Positions 24,493 to 33,931 are shown, counted from the first letter of the stretch. The stretch: DNA of 64,000 nt from Arthrobacter sp. NEB 688 (GCF_013201035.1 NZ_CP053707.1:3286001-3350000); one strand, 5' to 3'. Notes: a model not told the origin generated them from the sequence alone. A program made the numbers and translations.

Positions 24493-25148
24493 GCGCGGCC
24501 CGCACCCGACGGGGGTGGTCGGCGCGGCTCGTCGCGGTCCTCGCCGCCGTCGTCGGCCTCGCGCTCGCCGCGGCCACCCCGGCCGCCGCGCACACCGGCC
24601 TCGAGGGCAGCAGCCCGGCCGACGGCAGCACGCTGCGGCGCGCCCCCACCACCCTCGTCCTCCGCTTCGCCGACCCCGTGGTCCCCGGTACCGCCGTGGG
24701 CGCCCTCGACGGCCCGGGGGGCCGCCACTCCCTGCGGGCGCCCACGGTCCGGGGCGCGACGGTGCGCCTGCGCCTGGACGGGCCGGCGACGCCCGGGCGG
24801 TACACGCTCGCGTGGCGCGTCGTCGCGGCCGACGGGCACCCCGTCTCCGGGACGCTCACCTTCCGGGTCTCCCCGGCCCCCGCGGCGGCCGCCTCGCCGT
24901 CCGTGGAGGCCTCCGCGGCGCCGGCTGCACCGGACCGGTCCGGAGCGACCGGGGCACCGGCCGAGCCCGCCACCGACGCGCTGGCGGTCGTCGAGGGCGC
25001 AGGGTCCGGCGACCCGGCCACGACACCCACGGCCGGCGGCCCGCTGCTGGCCTGGGGCCTCTTGGCCGGCCTCGTCGCCCTCGGCGCCGCCGGGCCCGCC
25101 GTCCTGCGCGGCCGACGACGCGCCCCCGCGACGGAGGTGTCGTCGTGA
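24489..25148 (+). CDS. CopC-domain copper-binding protein with C-terminal membrane anchor
   Basis: A 219-residue protein. The Sec signal (ARLVAVLAAVVGLALAAATP) ends near AAAH, leaving a His at or next to the mature N-terminus, as in CopC Cu(II) sites. The CopC beta-sandwich spans about residues 34-130 (TGLEGSSPADGSTLRRAPTT, LAWRVVAADGHPVSGTLTF with the second His). A Pro/Ala-rich linker of about 50 residues follows, then a membrane helix (LLAWGLLAGLVALGAAGP) and a basic tail. It is therefore tethered to the outer face of the membrane. It overlaps the genes on both sides and should pass copper to the CopD-like protein. Confidence 0.9.
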   Translation: MSAARTRRGWSARLVAVLAAVVGLALAAATPAAAHTGLEGSSPADGSTLRRAPTTLVLRFADPVVPGTAVGALDGPGGRHSLRAPTVRGATVRLRLDGPATPGRYTLAWRVVAADGHPVSGTLTFRVSPAPAAAASPSVEASAAPAAPDRSGATGAPAEPATDALAVVEGAGSGDPATTPTAGGPLLAWGLLAGLVALGAAGPAVLRGRRRAPATEVSS

Positions 25149-26839
25149 GCGCGCCGGGCCTGCCGCTGCGGGTGGTCTCGCCCGGGCGGCTCGTCGTGGC
25201 CACCGCTGTCCTCGGCGCCGCCGTCGCCCTCGTCCTGCTCACCCTCGCCGCGCCCACGGCGGACCCCACGGGCGCGCTCCCCGACGCCGGGGTGGGGGTC
25301 GCCCTCCTCACCAGCGGTGCGCGGCTCGCGGCCCGCGTGTGCGCGGTCGTCGTCGCCGGGGGTCTCCTCGTCCCGGCCTGGCTGCTCGCCGGGGACGACG
25401 CCCCGCCGCGGGTCCTGCGGACCGTCCGGGTCGCGGCCTGGACCTGGGTCCTCTCCTGCCTGCTCGCGATGCTCGGCGGCGCCGCCGAGGCCCTCGCGGT
25501 CCCGCTCCCCGGGGCGCTGACCAGCGGGCGGGTGTGGGCGTTCGTGCCGAGCCTCGAGGGCGGGCGCGCCCTCATGGTCACCGCCGTGCTCGCCGCGTTC
25601 GTCGCCGGGGGCACCCTCCTCGTGCGGTCCGCCGCCGAGAGCCTAGCCCTGCTCGGCCTCGCCCTGCTCGCCGTGCTGCCGACGTCGCTCACCGGCCACG
25701 TCGCGACCTCCGAGCTGCACGTGCCGGTCAGCGTCGGCACGGCGGTCCACGTCGTCGCCGCCGTCCTGTGGGTCGGCGGGCTGGTCGGGCTGGCGCTGCT
25801 CGGGCGATCCCCCTCGCTCGCCGACGCCGTCGGCCGCTTCTCGGGCCTCGCGCTGGTCGCCGTCTCGCTCGTGACGGTCAGCGGCCTGCTCTCGGCCTGG
25901 TGGCGGCTGGGCGCCGTCGGGGTCGCGTGGCGGACGACGTACGGCGCCCTCGTGCTGGCCAAGGTCGTGCTGCTCGTCCTCCTGCTCGCGCTCGGGGCGG
26001 CCCACCGCCGGGCGAGCCTCCCGGCGCTGCGCCGGGGGTCCAGCCGGGTGTGGTGGCGGCTCGCCGGGGTCGAGACCGCCCTCATGGGGGCGGCGCTCGG
26101 TGCGGCCGTCGCCCTCGGGCGCACCCCGACCCCCACCCGTCCCGACGTCGTCGCCCTCCCCCACGGTGGCGTGACGACCGTGGACCGCGCGCTGCCGGCG
26201 CCCACCCCGTGGCGCCTCCTCCTCGAGCCGCGCGGGTCCGCCACCGGCGTGGTCGCCCTCGCCCTCCTCGTCCTCGTCGTCGGCCTCGCGGCCGGCCGCC
26301 CGGGCCTGGCGCCCCGCGCGGTGGTGCGGGGGCTCGCCGCCGGTCTCGGGGCCGCGGCGGTCCTCGGCTGGCTGCTGCTCGGCGGGCCGGGGGCCTACGG
26401 CAGCGCGCTCCTCGCGGTCCACGGCCTGCGGCTCGTCGCGGCGGCCCTGCTCGTGCCGCCTCTGCTCGTCCTCGCGGCGCACCACCTCGTGCCCGGCGCC
26501 CTCCCCCGCGGCTCCCGCAGCCCCGTCGACGCCGTGCTGCCCGTCGCGCTCCTCGTCGGCGTGGTCCTCGGCAGCCCGCTGCTCACGGTCTCGCTCGCGC
26601 GGGATTCGGTCGGCACGGCCCTCGTCGCCGGCGCGGTGCTCGCCGGGATGCCCGCCGCCCTCCTGCGCGAGCGGGGCGAGCGACGCTGGGCCGCCGGGGT
26701 GCTCGTCGTCCTCGGCGTCGTCCTGCTCCTCGTCCTCGTCACCCGGCCCGACGCCTTCGCCCCCGAGTGGTTCGGCGACCTGCCGCTGGACTGGGCGGAC
26801 CCGGTGCGCGGCACCGGCGTCGGCGAGCGCGCCGCCTGA
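25145..26839 (+). CDS. CopD-like multi-pass membrane protein with divergent C-terminal half
   Basis: A 564-residue polytopic membrane protein. Residues about 40-330 match the CopD/YcnJ copper-import family: VWAFVPSLEGGRALMVTAVL, the GHVATSE and AVHVVAAVLWVGGLVGLALL helices and TTYGALVLAKVVLLVLLL. The C-terminal half has about six more helices. It could be a degenerate CtaG-like region (AVHGLRLVAAALLVPPLLVL resembles the CtaG HMxxH helix but lacks the second His); this is uncertain. Its GTG overlaps the copC stop (GTGA). It is the last gene of the operon and converges on the MFS gene 12 bp away. Confidence 0.82.
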   Translation: MSAPGLPLRVVSPGRLVVATAVLGAAVALVLLTLAAPTADPTGALPDAGVGVALLTSGARLAARVCAVVVAGGLLVPAWLLAGDDAPPRVLRTVRVAAWTWVLSCLLAMLGGAAEALAVPLPGALTSGRVWAFVPSLEGGRALMVTAVLAAFVAGGTLLVRSAAESLALLGLALLAVLPTSLTGHVATSELHVPVSVGTAVHVVAAVLWVGGLVGLALLGRSPSLADAVGRFSGLALVAVSLVTVSGLLSAWWRLGAVGVAWRTTYGALVLAKVVLLVLLLALGAAHRRASLPALRRGSSRVWWRLAGVETALMGAALGAAVALGRTPTPTRPDVVALPHGGVTTVDRALPAPTPWRLLLEPRGSATGVVALALLVLVVGLAAGRPGLAPRAVVRGLAAGLGAAAVLGWLLLGGPGAYGSALLAVHGLRLVAAALLVPPLLVLAAHHLVPGALPRGSRSPVDAVLPVALLVGVVLGSPLLTVSLARDSVGTALVAGAVLAGMPAALLRERGERRWAAGVLVVLGVVLLLVLVTRPDAFAPEWFGDLPLDWADPVRGTGVGERAA

Positions 26840-26850
26840 CCCCGGACGCG

Positions 26851-28053
26851 TCAGGCCGCGCGGCGGACGGCGGCCGCCCGCGTCAGGCGCGGCGTCACGA
26901 GGACGAGCAGACCGACGAGGACGAGCACCCCGCAGCCGAGGAAGACGCCCGAGTAGCCGAGCGCGCTCGTGCCGCCGAGGGCGATGACCGGGCCGGCGAC
27001 GATGGCGCCGACGCGCGTCGTGTTCATGAAGAGCGACGACGCGAGCCCCGGCCGCCCGACGACGTCCTGGAAGAGCGTCAGCCCGACCCCCGACATCGTC
27101 GCGATGAAGACCGCGTTGGGCAGCTGCCCGAGGAGGAGCACGAGCGGGGAGGCGGCGAGGGTCATCGCGGCGTAGTAGCCGAGCCCGGCGAGGCATCCGA
27201 CCGCCACGACCCGACGGGGGCCGAACCGGGCGGTGATCCGTCCGAGCAGGACGAGGATGGGGATCTCGAGGGCCGCGCACGCGCCGAGGGCGATGCCGCT
27301 CCACTCGAGGTCGAGCCCCAGCTCGTCGGTGACGAGCAGCGGCAGCGACGAGACGGCGGCGTTGAGCGCGGCGCCGAGCGCGACGAAGGTCGCGAGCAGG
27401 ACCAGCACCTCGGGCCGGCGCAGCGCGACGCTCATCGGCTCCCCTTGCGGCGGAGGCGCCTTCGCGTGGGGCGAGGTGGCGTGTGCGTGCATCATCACGC
27501 GGGTGAGGGCCAGGCCGAGGACGCCGAGCGCCGCGACGACCCAGAGCACCGAGCGCTGCCCGAGCACCCCCATGAGGAACGCCGCGAACGGCGGCCCACC
27601 GACCCACGCGAAGGAGAAGACCGCCCGCGTGCGCATGATCTGCTGGACGCTCGCGCCCGTGTGCCGCTGGTACGCGAAGAGCAGCCCGATGGCGATGCCG
27701 GCGGGGCCGCCGAGCGCCACGAGGGCGAGCACCGCCAGCGGCAGGGTCGTCGCGAGGGCCAGGGCGGTGGTCAGCGCGATCGTGAAGCCGCCGCACCAGA
27801 GCAGCGGCCGCAGGTAGTCGCCCCGCCGGTCGGCCCGCGTCGGCACGACGAGCGTCGAGACGAAGCCGCTCACGTTGTACGCCGCCAGGGCCAGGCCGAC
27901 CTCGCCCGCGGACGCCCCGTAGAGCGACACGAGGATGATGCCGATCGCCGGGTTGAGGAAGGCGAACTGCGTCCCCCACAGCAGGGCCGCGGAGGGGACG
28001 AGCAACGAACGACGGTGCCCGGCGAGGAAGCCGGACCTCGCGACCGGGGTCAC
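26851..28053 (-). CDS. MFS transporter, sugar-efflux-like
   Basis: A 400-residue permease with twelve predicted helices in two halves separated by a cytosolic loop rich in His, Pro and Lys ([18 protein letters not shown]). The conserved loop motif after helix 2 appears as RADRRGDY. The pattern resembles the SetA-type sugar efflux subgroup, but substrate assignment is not safe. The GTG start overlaps the lepA stop by four bases, so it is probably coexpressed with lepA, an unusual pairing. Confidence 0.8.
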   Translation of the reverse strand: MTPVARSGFLAGHRRSLLVPSAALLWGTQFAFLNPAIGIILVSLYGASAGEVGLALAAYNVSGFVSTLVVPTRADRRGDYLRPLLWCGGFTIALTTALALATTLPLAVLALVALGGPAGIAIGLLFAYQRHTGASVQQIMRTRAVFSFAWVGGPPFAAFLMGVLGQRSVLWVVAALGVLGLALTRVMMHAHATSPHAKAPPPQGEPMSVALRRPEVLVLLATFVALGAALNAAVSSLPLLVTDELGLDLEWSGIALGACAALEIPILVLLGRITARFGPRRVVAVGCLAGLGYYAAMTLAASPLVLLLGQLPNAVFIATMSGVGLTLFQDVVGRPGLASSLFMNTTRVGAIVAGPVIALGGTSALGYSGVFLGCGVLVLVGLLVLVTPRLTRAAAVRRAA

Positions 28054-29906
28054 TTCTTGGTGGCCTGCGCCCCGGCGCCGTCGGAGGTCAGCGCGGCGAT
28101 GAAGGCCTCCGGCGGCACCTCGACCGACCCGATGTTCTTCATCCGCTTCTTGCCGGCCTTCTGCTTCTCGAGCAGCTTGCGCTTGCGGCTGATGTCACCG
28201 CCGTAGCACTTGGCGAGGACGTCCTTGCGGATCGCGCGGATGTTCTCGCGGGCGATGACCCGGGCGCCGATGGCGGCCTGGATCGGCACCTCGAACTGCT
28301 GACGCGGGATGAGCTCCTTGAGCTTGCCGGCCATCATCAGGCCGTAGCCGTAGGCCTTGTCCTTGTGCACGATCGCCGAGAAGGCGTCGACGGTCTCGCC
28401 CTGGAGGAGGATGTCGACCTTGACGAGGTCGGCGGCCTGGTCGCCGTCGGGCTCGTAGTCGAGGCTCGCGTAGCCGCGCGTGCGCGACTTCAGCTGGTCG
28501 AAGAAGTCGAAGACGACCTCGGCGAGCGGCAGCGTGTACCGCATCTCGACGCGGTCCTCGGAGAGGTAGTCCATCCCGAGCAGGGTGCCGCGCTTGCCCT
28601 GGCACAGCTCCATGATCGCGCCGATGAACTCGCTCGGCGCGAGGACGGTCGTGCGGACCTTGGGCTCGCGGACCTCGGCGATCTTGCCGCCGGGGAACTC
28701 GCTGGGGTTGGTCACGACGACCTCGGTGCCGTCGTCCATCGTCACGTCGTAGACGACGTTCGGCTGGGTCGAGATGAGCTCGAGGTCGAACTCGCGCTCG
28801 AGCCGCTCGCGGACGATCTCGAGGTGGAGCAGGCCGAGGAAGCCGCAGCGGAACCCGAAGCCCAGCGCGACGGAGGTCTCGGGCTCGTAGACCAGGGCGG
28901 CGTCGTTGAGCTTGAGCTTGTCGAGCGCCTCGCGCAGGTCCGGGTAGTCGGAGCCGTCGAGCGGGAAGAGGCCGGAGAAGACCATCGGCTTGGGGTCGCG
29001 GTAGCCGCCGAGCGCGTCGGTGGCCGGCTTGGCCGCGTTGGTCACGGTGTCGCCGACCTTCGACTGGCGCACGTCCTTGACGCCGGTGATGAGGTAGCCG
29101 ACCTCGCCGACGCCGAGTCCCTTGCCGGGCACCGGCTCCGGGCTGATGACGCCGATCTCGAGCAGCTCGTGGTGCGCCTTGGTCGACATCATGACGATGC
29201 GCTCGCGCGGGTTGAGGTTGCCGTCGATGACGCGGACGTACGTGACGACGCCGCGGTAGGTGTCGTAGACCGAGTCGAAGATCATCGCGCGCGCCGGGGC
29301 GTCGGCGTCGCCCTGCGGCGAGGGGATCTGGGCGACGATCGAGTCGAGCAGCGGCTCCACGCCGACACCGGTCTTGCCGGAGACCTGGAAGCAGTCCTCG
29401 GGCTCGCAGCCGATGAGGCCGGCGAGCTCCTCGGCGTACTTCTCGGGCTGGGCCGCCGGCAGGTCGATCTTGTTGAGCACCGGGATGATCGTGAGGTCGT
29501 TCTCCATCGCGAGGTAGAGGTTCGCGAGGGTCTGCGCCTCGATGCCCTGCGCGGCGTCGACGAGCAGCACGGCGCCCTCGCACGCGGCGAGGCTGCGGGA
29601 GACCTCGTAGGTGAAGTCGACGTGGCCCGGGGTGTCGATCATGTTGAGGACGTGGCTCGTGCCGTCGACCTCCCACGGCATCCGGACGGCCTGGCTCTTG
29701 ATCGTGATGCCGCGCTCGCGCTCGATGTCCATCCGGTCGAGGTACTGCGCGCGCATCGCGCGGTCGTCGACGACCCCGGTGATCTGGAGCATCCGGTCGG
29801 CGAGGGTCGACTTGCCGTGGTCGATGTGGGCGATGATGCAGAAGTTGCGGATCGCCTCCGGCGGTGTCGCGTGCGGCTGCAGCACGGTGCGGGCGCGGGG
29901 TGACAC
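28050..29906 (-). CDS. lepA: Elongation factor 4 (LepA)
   Basis: A translational GTPase acting on the ribosome during stalled or stressed translation and initiation. GTPase motifs are [11 protein letters not shown] (G1), ERGITI (G2), DTPGHVDF (G3) and NKIDLP (G4). EF-G-like domains and the LepA C-terminal domain follow, with [29 protein letters not shown] near the end. The GTG at 29906 gives 618 residues, normal length. The frame is open to a GTG at 29963, but those extra codons ([11 protein letters not shown]) do not resemble the family. AAGGA lies 11 nt upstream. Upstream DNA holds the minisatellite. Confidence 0.93.
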   Translation of the reverse strand: MSPRARTVLQPHATPPEAIRNFCIIAHIDHGKSTLADRMLQITGVVDDRAMRAQYLDRMDIERERGITIKSQAVRMPWEVDGTSHVLNMIDTPGHVDFTYEVSRSLAACEGAVLLVDAAQGIEAQTLANLYLAMENDLTIIPVLNKIDLPAAQPEKYAEELAGLIGCEPEDCFQVSGKTGVGVEPLLDSIVAQIPSPQGDADAPARAMIFDSVYDTYRGVVTYVRVIDGNLNPRERIVMMSTKAHHELLEIGVISPEPVPGKGLGVGEVGYLITGVKDVRQSKVGDTVTNAAKPATDALGGYRDPKPMVFSGLFPLDGSDYPDLREALDKLKLNDAALVYEPETSVALGFGFRCGFLGLLHLEIVRERLEREFDLELISTQPNVVYDVTMDDGTEVVVTNPSEFPGGKIAEVREPKVRTTVLAPSEFIGAIMELCQGKRGTLLGMDYLSEDRVEMRYTLPLAEVVFDFFDQLKSRTRGYASLDYEPDGDQAADLVKVDILLQGETVDAFSAIVHKDKAYGYGLMMAGKLKELIPRQQFEVPIQAAIGARVIARENIRAIRKDVLAKCYGGDISRKRKLLEKQKAGKKRMKNIGSVEVPPEAFIAALTSDGAGAQATKK

Positions 29907-29998
29907 GGGTGCGCGGTTCCTTGCGGTCGGGGGCTGGCGGGCGGTGAAGGACCAGTCTCCCACGGCTCACGGCCCCGGGTGTCACCGCCGCGTCCGTC

Positions 29999-30312
29999 CA
30001 CCCCGACACCGCCCCGCCGCCCCGACCTCGCCCGGCCGACCCGCCACGGCACCCCGACACGGCGACGTCACCCCGGCACGACGAGATCACCCCGTCACAG
30101 CGAGTACACCCCGTCACAGTAAGTACACCCCGTCACCGCCCCGCCGCCCCGACCTCGCCCGGCCGACCCGCCACGGCACCCCGGCACGGCGACGTCACCC
30201 CGGCACGACGAGATCACCCCGTCACAGCGAGTACACCCCGACACCGCCCCGCCGCCCCGACCTCGCCCGGCCGACCCGCCACGGCACCCCGGCACGACGA
30301 GATCACCCCGGC
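29999..30312. repeat. Compound minisatellite of 19-bp and 51-bp units
   Basis: This fills most of the 456-bp gap between lepA and the APH-like gene. A 51-bp block (CACCCCGACACCGCCCCGCC ... CCCGCCACGG) starts at 29999, 30126 and 30234. The blocks are followed by 4, 3 and 1 copies of a 19-bp unit such as CACCCCGGCACGACGAGAT, CACCCCGTCACAGCGAGTA or CACCCCGTCACAGTAAGTA. The block spacing is exactly 127 (51+4x19) and 108 (51+3x19). Copies at corresponding positions are nearly identical between blocks, showing duplication of the whole compound unit followed by loss or gain of 19-bp units. No coding potential is apparent. Confidence 0.9.
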
Positions 30313-30362
30313 GCGCGGGGAACCCGGTCGTACCCGGACGCGGCGCATGGCACGGTGGGCGG

Positions 30363-31364
30363 ATGACTCCCCCGGTGCCCGAGGTCGACTACGGCCGCAC
30401 GAGCCGCCGGCCCGCCTTCGACACCCTGCCGGCCGCAGTCTCCGACGCGGTGGCCGCGGTGGCCGGCAGCCCCGTCGTCGGGGCGCACGCCCCGGTGGGC
30501 TCGGGCTTCGGCGGCGCCTTCGCCGGCTCCGTCGCCCTCGCCGACGGCCGGACGGTGTTCGTCAAGGCGGCGGGCGCCTCGACCCCGCACGTGCTGCGCG
30601 CCCTGCGCCGCGAGTCGCAGCTGCTGCCGGGGCTCGCCGGGCTCGCCTGCACCCCTCGGATGCTGGGCCTGCGCGACGTCGAGGCGGGCGGCGGATGGCG
30701 CGTCCTCGTCCTCGACCACGTCGACGGCACCCGACCGGGCGCCCCGTGGACACCGCGGGACGTCGACGCGGTCCACGACGCCTGCCGCGAGATCGCGGCC
30801 ACGCCCGCGCCCGTCGTGCAGGGCCTCGGGCTCGCGACGGTCCGCGACGAGCTGGCCGGCGCCACCGCGTCGGTGCCCGCGCTGCGCCGGCTCGCGGAGG
30901 GCTCGCAGCCCTGGCCGGCCGGTCACGTCGTCCCCGAGCGGGCCGCCGCCGCCGAGCTCGTCCACCTGGCCTCGCGCGTCCTCGACGCCGTCCACGGCGA
31001 CGCGCTGGCGCACCTCGACCTGCGGCCGGACAATCTCCTGCGCGAGCCGGACGGCCGGATGCGCGTCGTCGACTGGAACCAGGCCGCCGTCGGGCCCGCG
31101 TGGTTCGACCTCGTCACGCTCTGGCCGCTGATGCACCACCACGGCATCGACCTGACCGCCCTCGAGCGCTCCCCGCTGCTCGACGGCGCCACCGACGACG
31201 ACGTCGACGCGGTGCTGGCCTTCCTCGTCGGCTTCATGCTCGAGGACCTCGACGCACCCCCGCCGCCGGGGTGCACGGAGGCGCTGCGGGCGCACGCGCT
31301 CTTCTTCTCCGACACCACGACCCGGCTGCTCGCGCACCGCCGCGGCTGGTCCCTGACGCGCTGA
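30363..31364 (+). CDS. Aminoglycoside phosphotransferase-like (APH) kinase
   Basis: A 333-residue protein with the bilobal kinase fold of the APH family. The N-lobe has SVALADGRTVFVKAAG with the ATP-binding Lys. The catalytic loop is HLDLRPDNLL (HxDxxxxN), and VVDWNQA replaces the metal-binding DFG-like Asp motif. Family members phosphorylate antibiotics, choline, sugars or macrolides; the substrate cannot be inferred and drug resistance should not be assumed. CACGGT lies 6 nt before the ATG, consistent with a leaderless message. Confidence 0.85.
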   Translation: MTPPVPEVDYGRTSRRPAFDTLPAAVSDAVAAVAGSPVVGAHAPVGSGFGGAFAGSVALADGRTVFVKAAGASTPHVLRALRRESQLLPGLAGLACTPRMLGLRDVEAGGGWRVLVLDHVDGTRPGAPWTPRDVDAVHDACREIAATPAPVVQGLGLATVRDELAGATASVPALRRLAEGSQPWPAGHVVPERAAAAELVHLASRVLDAVHGDALAHLDLRPDNLLREPDGRMRVVDWNQAAVGPAWFDLVTLWPLMHHHGIDLTALERSPLLDGATDDDVDAVLAFLVGFMLEDLDAPPPPGCTEALRAHALFFSDTTTRLLAHRRGWSLTR

Positions 31365-31386
31365 ACGGACAGCGACGCAGGACGGC

Positions 31387-31743
31387 TCAGGCGCTCCCGC
31401 GCTTGATCGAGGTCATCTTCTTGCCGCGCGCGACCTCGTCGACGAGGAGGTCGAGGTAGCGGATGCGCTGCATGAGCGGGTCCTCGATCTCCTGGACGCG
31501 GTGGCCGCAGATCGTGCCGGTGATGAGCCCGGCGTGCGGCGTGAAGGCAGGGGCGCGCTCGAAGAACGTCTCGAGGTCGCGCTCGTCGTCGAGGGCCTCG
31601 CGCAGCCCGGCCTCGTCGTAACCGGTCAGCCAGTGGATGACCTCGTCGACCTCCGCACGCGAGTGGCCCTTGCGCTCGGCCTTGGCGACGTAGTGCGGGT
31701 AGATGCTCGCGAACGGCGTGGCGAAGACGCGGTGATCGGCCAC
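31387..31743 (-). CDS. DUF2200 family protein
   Basis: A 118-residue protein that matches DUF2200 along its full length: FASIYPHYVAKAERKGHSR, VDEVIHWLTGYDEAGL, LITGTICGHRVQEIEDPLM and IRYLDLLVDEVARGK are the recurring blocks. The family is cytosolic, small and of unknown function. It starts with GTG after a GAGGAGG Shine-Dalgarno sequence. It converges on the APH-like gene and is divergent from the PemK-like gene. Confidence 0.9.
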   Translation of the reverse strand: MADHRVFATPFASIYPHYVAKAERKGHSRAEVDEVIHWLTGYDEAGLREALDDERDLETFFERAPAFTPHAGLITGTICGHRVQEIEDPLMQRIRYLDLLVDEVARGKKMTSIKRGSA

Positions 31744-31842
31744 GGGTCCTCCTCGGTGTCCCGGGCCGACGTCCCGGTGGCCGGCCCCACCCGAGCCTAG
31801 GAGACCCCGGCCGCCACGTCACGGCCCGGCTAGGGTCGGCGC

Positions 31843-32391
31843 ATGCAGTGGCAGCGCATCCTCCGCCCGGTCCTCGACGGCGCCCTGCGCGAGCTGCTGC
31901 GCGGCGGCTCGCGCCGCGGGTCGCGCCCGGCCACCCCGGCGCCGCGCTCCCGGCCCTCCGCGCCGGCGCCCGCCCCGCGTCCGGCCGGCGGCTACCCGGG
32001 CGACTACACCGGGGCGCTCGACCCCGTGTACGCCCCGCGGCCCGACGGACGCCCCGACCCCGGCGAGATCGTCTGGACGTGGGTGCCCTACGAGGAGGAC
32101 CACGCGCAGGGCAAGGACCGGCCGGTGCTGCTCGTCGGGCACGACGGCCCCTGGCTGCTCGGGCTGCAGCTGACGAGCAAGGACCACGACCGCGACGCCG
32201 AGCAGGAGCGGCGGGCCGGGCGGCGCTGGGTCGACATCGGCACCGGCGCCTGGGACCGGCAGGGCCGTCCGAGCGAGGTGCGCGTCAACCGGGTGCTGCG
32301 GGTCGACCCCGACGCCGTCCGCCGCGAGGGGGCCGTCCTCGACCGCGACCGCTTCCTCGAGGTCGCCGCGGCGGTCCGCGCCGGCCGCTGA
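31843..32391 (+). CDS. PemK/MazF-fold protein, orphan
   Basis: A 182-residue protein with a Pro/Ala/Arg-rich N-terminal extension (about residues 1-60) and a C-terminal PemK/MazF-like beta barrel: PDPGEIVWTWVPYEEDHAQG, KDRPVLLVGHDG, GLQLTSKDHDRD and VRVNRVLRVDPDAV. The family contains mRNA-cleaving toxins, but no antitoxin gene is adjacent and this long actinobacterial version is commonly solitary, so toxin activity is uncertain. TAGGGT (31831-31836) lies 6 nt upstream of the ATG: a leaderless start. Confidence 0.82.
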   Translation: MQWQRILRPVLDGALRELLRGGSRRGSRPATPAPRSRPSAPAPAPRPAGGYPGDYTGALDPVYAPRPDGRPDPGEIVWTWVPYEEDHAQGKDRPVLLVGHDGPWLLGLQLTSKDHDRDAEQERRAGRRWVDIGTGAWDRQGRPSEVRVNRVLRVDPDAVRREGAVLDRDRFLEVAAAVRAGR

Positions 32392-32466
32392 CCCACCTCG
32401 CCCGGACCACCTCGTCGGGACACCGGCTCCGGTCGCCGTCGTGCCGTCTGGAGGATTTCCACGTTC

Positions 32467-32495
32467 TTGACCCAATGGGCGGAACTTCTTACCTG
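32467..32495 (+). promoter_or_regulatory. Promoter of the GH25 lysozyme gene
   Basis: TTGACC (32467-32472), a 17-nt spacer, then TACCTG (32490-32495): a good housekeeping sigma-type promoter, unlike the leaderless starts nearby. It predicts a 5' leader of about 68 nt. Confidence 0.6.
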
Positions 32496-32569
32496 AGCGA
32501 GACCCGGGCCGGACCCCGGCGGTCCTACCGTCGAGGCGCTCCCCCGCCCCGACCCAGGAGACCGACCCC

Positions 32570-33427
32570 ATGCGACCACTCCGCACGACCCGACGCAGCG
32601 GCCTCGCGGCCCTCGCCGCCGGGGCCACCGCCCTCGCGGGCCTCGTCGCCGCCCTCCCCGCACAGGCGACGCCGGCGCCCCACCCCACGGCGCAGGCCCG
32701 CGCGGTCGGCATCGACCGGACGGGGGACGCGTTCATGGGCTGGTCCGCCGGCCCGGGCGCCGCGGCCCCGACCGACCGTCCGACCGCGTCCTCGTCGCTC
32801 GCGGCGGTCACGCAGACCCCCGGCATCGACGTCTCGAAGTGGCAGGGCACCGTCGACTGGGCCTCCTGGTGGGCCAAGGGCACGAAGTTCGCCTACGTCA
32901 AGGCGACCGAGGGGACGACCTACCGCAGCCCCACGTTCAGCGCGCAGTACACCGGCTCCTACGACGTCGGGATGATCCGGGGCTCCTACCACTTCGCCCT
33001 GCCCGACTCCTCCTCCGGCGCCGCGCAGGCCGACTGGTTCGTCGACCACGGGGGCGGCTGGAGCGCCGACGGCCGCACGCTGCCCGGGGTCCTCGACATC
33101 GAGTTCAACCCCTACGGTGCGACCTGCTACGGCAAGAGCCAGAGCGGGATGGTCTCGTGGATCCGCGACTTCACGAGCCGCTACAAGGCCCGCACCGGCC
33201 GTGACGCCGTCATCTACACGGCGACGAGCTGGTGGACGCAGTGCACCGGGGGCAGCACCGCGTTCTCCACGACCAACCCGCTGTGGGTGGCCCGGTACAG
33301 CACGAGCGTCGGGACGCTCCCGGCCGGCTGGGGTTACTACACGTTCTGGCAGTGGACCGACAGCCCGCTGGACCAGGACCGCTTCAACGGCGACCTCGCC
33401 GGGCTACGGCGGCTCGCGCTCGGCTGA
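32570..33427 (+). CDS. Secreted GH25 lysozyme (muramidase)
   Basis: A 285-residue exported peptidoglycan hydrolase. The signal peptide (GLAALAAGATALAGLVAALP, cleavage near AQA) is followed by an about 50-residue Ala/Pro-rich stretch, then the GH25 catalytic domain from about residue 85. Family motifs are GIDVSKWQGTVDW, FAYVKATEGTTY, RGSYHFALP, the acidic pair in VLDIEFNP, and YTFWQWTDSPL. It should cleave the MurNAc-GlcNAc bond. No separate wall-binding domain is present. AGGAG lies 9 nt before the ATG, a sigma-type promoter lies upstream and a perfect 21-bp hairpin follows. Confidence 0.94.
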   Translation: MRPLRTTRRSGLAALAAGATALAGLVAALPAQATPAPHPTAQARAVGIDRTGDAFMGWSAGPGAAAPTDRPTASSSLAAVTQTPGIDVSKWQGTVDWASWWAKGTKFAYVKATEGTTYRSPTFSAQYTGSYDVGMIRGSYHFALPDSSSGAAQADWFVDHGGGWSADGRTLPGVLDIEFNPYGATCYGKSQSGMVSWIRDFTSRYKARTGRDAVIYTATSWWTQCTGGSTAFSTTNPLWVARYSTSVGTLPAGWGYYTFWQWTDSPLDQDRFNGDLAGLRRLALG

Positions 33428-33442
33428 CCCGTCGTCCCGCGA

Positions 33443-33487
33443 ACGCACGAGGGCCCGTCACCGGATCGGTGACGGGCCCTCGTGCGT
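33443..33487. terminator. Bidirectional terminator between GH25 gene and rpsT
   Basis: A perfect 21-bp inverted repeat with a 3-nt loop (GAT); the core is GCACGAGGGCCCGTCACCG and its complement. It lies 15 nt after the lysozyme stop and 12 nt after the rpsT stop on the other strand, so it can serve both convergent genes. Confidence 0.9.
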
Positions 33488-33499
33488 GGGCTGCTCCGC

Positions 33500-33760
33500 T
33501 CAGAGCGAGGCGGCCCGCTTGGCCATCGCGGACTTCTTGTTCGCGGCCTGGTTCTTGTGGATGACGCCCTTGCTCACGGCCTTGTCGAGCTTGGTCGACG
33601 CGACCTTGAGCGCCTCGGCGGCCTGCTCGGCGTTGCCGGTGTCGGCCGCCTCGCGGAAGCGACGGATGGCCGTCTTGAACTCGCTCTTGACGGCCTTGTT
33701 GCGCTCGGTCGCGAGACGGTTCGTCTTGATGCGCTTGAGCTGGGACTTGATGTTCGCCAC
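33500..33760 (-). CDS. rpsT: 30S ribosomal protein S20
   Basis: An 86-residue basic protein, normal length for S20, which binds 16S rRNA in the lower body of the 30S subunit. It begins [20 protein letters not shown] and ends [21 protein letters not shown], a diagnostic C-terminus. The GTG at 33760 follows CGAAGG. The gene is divergent from nothing nearby and lies head-to-tail downstream of holA, as in many actinobacteria. It has its own promoter and a leader of about 135 nt, room for the translational autocontrol known for S20 in E. coli; whether that operates here is unknown. Confidence 0.98.
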   Translation of the reverse strand: MANIKSQLKRIKTNRLATERNKAVKSEFKTAIRRFREAADTGNAEQAAEALKVASTKLDKAVSKGVIHKNQAANKKSAMAKRAASL

Positions 33761-33902
33761 TGTGTATTCGTGCCTTCGGTCGAGGAATCGGTTGCCGTTA
33801 GAGGGCGGCAGTCGCGGGTCGGGACCGGGCGTGGGGCACCCGTGGTTGACTCGCGCTGGATGAAGCTCGTGCGCGCGCGACCACACGCGCACGCAGTCGA
33901 CA

Positions 33903-33931
33903 AAGGTACCAGCGGCGCGCACCCCCGCCAA
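33903..33931 (-). promoter_or_regulatory. rpsT promoter
   Basis: On the minus strand TTGGCG (33926-33931), a 17-nt spacer, then TACCTT (33903-33908). Hexamers and spacing fit a housekeeping promoter firing toward rpsT, with a predicted leader of about 135 nt. Confidence 0.6.

Noticed and set aside
25339-28206. Open frame of 955 codons crossing the CopD-like and MFS genes
   Set aside because: It runs through two genes of opposite orientation with an Arg-rich low-complexity translation.
29964-30362. Coding sequence rich in Pro/Arg/His across the minisatellite
   Set aside because: The translation merely reflects the 19-bp and 51-bp repeats; there is no start signal or family match.
30363-31364. 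Antibiotic-resistance gene
   Set aside because: The APH fold is shared by many metabolic kinases; there are no substrate-specific motifs or mobile context to support resistance.
31843-32391. Active toxin-antitoxin locus
   Set aside because: Only a PemK/MazF-fold gene is present; the adjacent DUF2200 gene is divergent and is not an antitoxin family.
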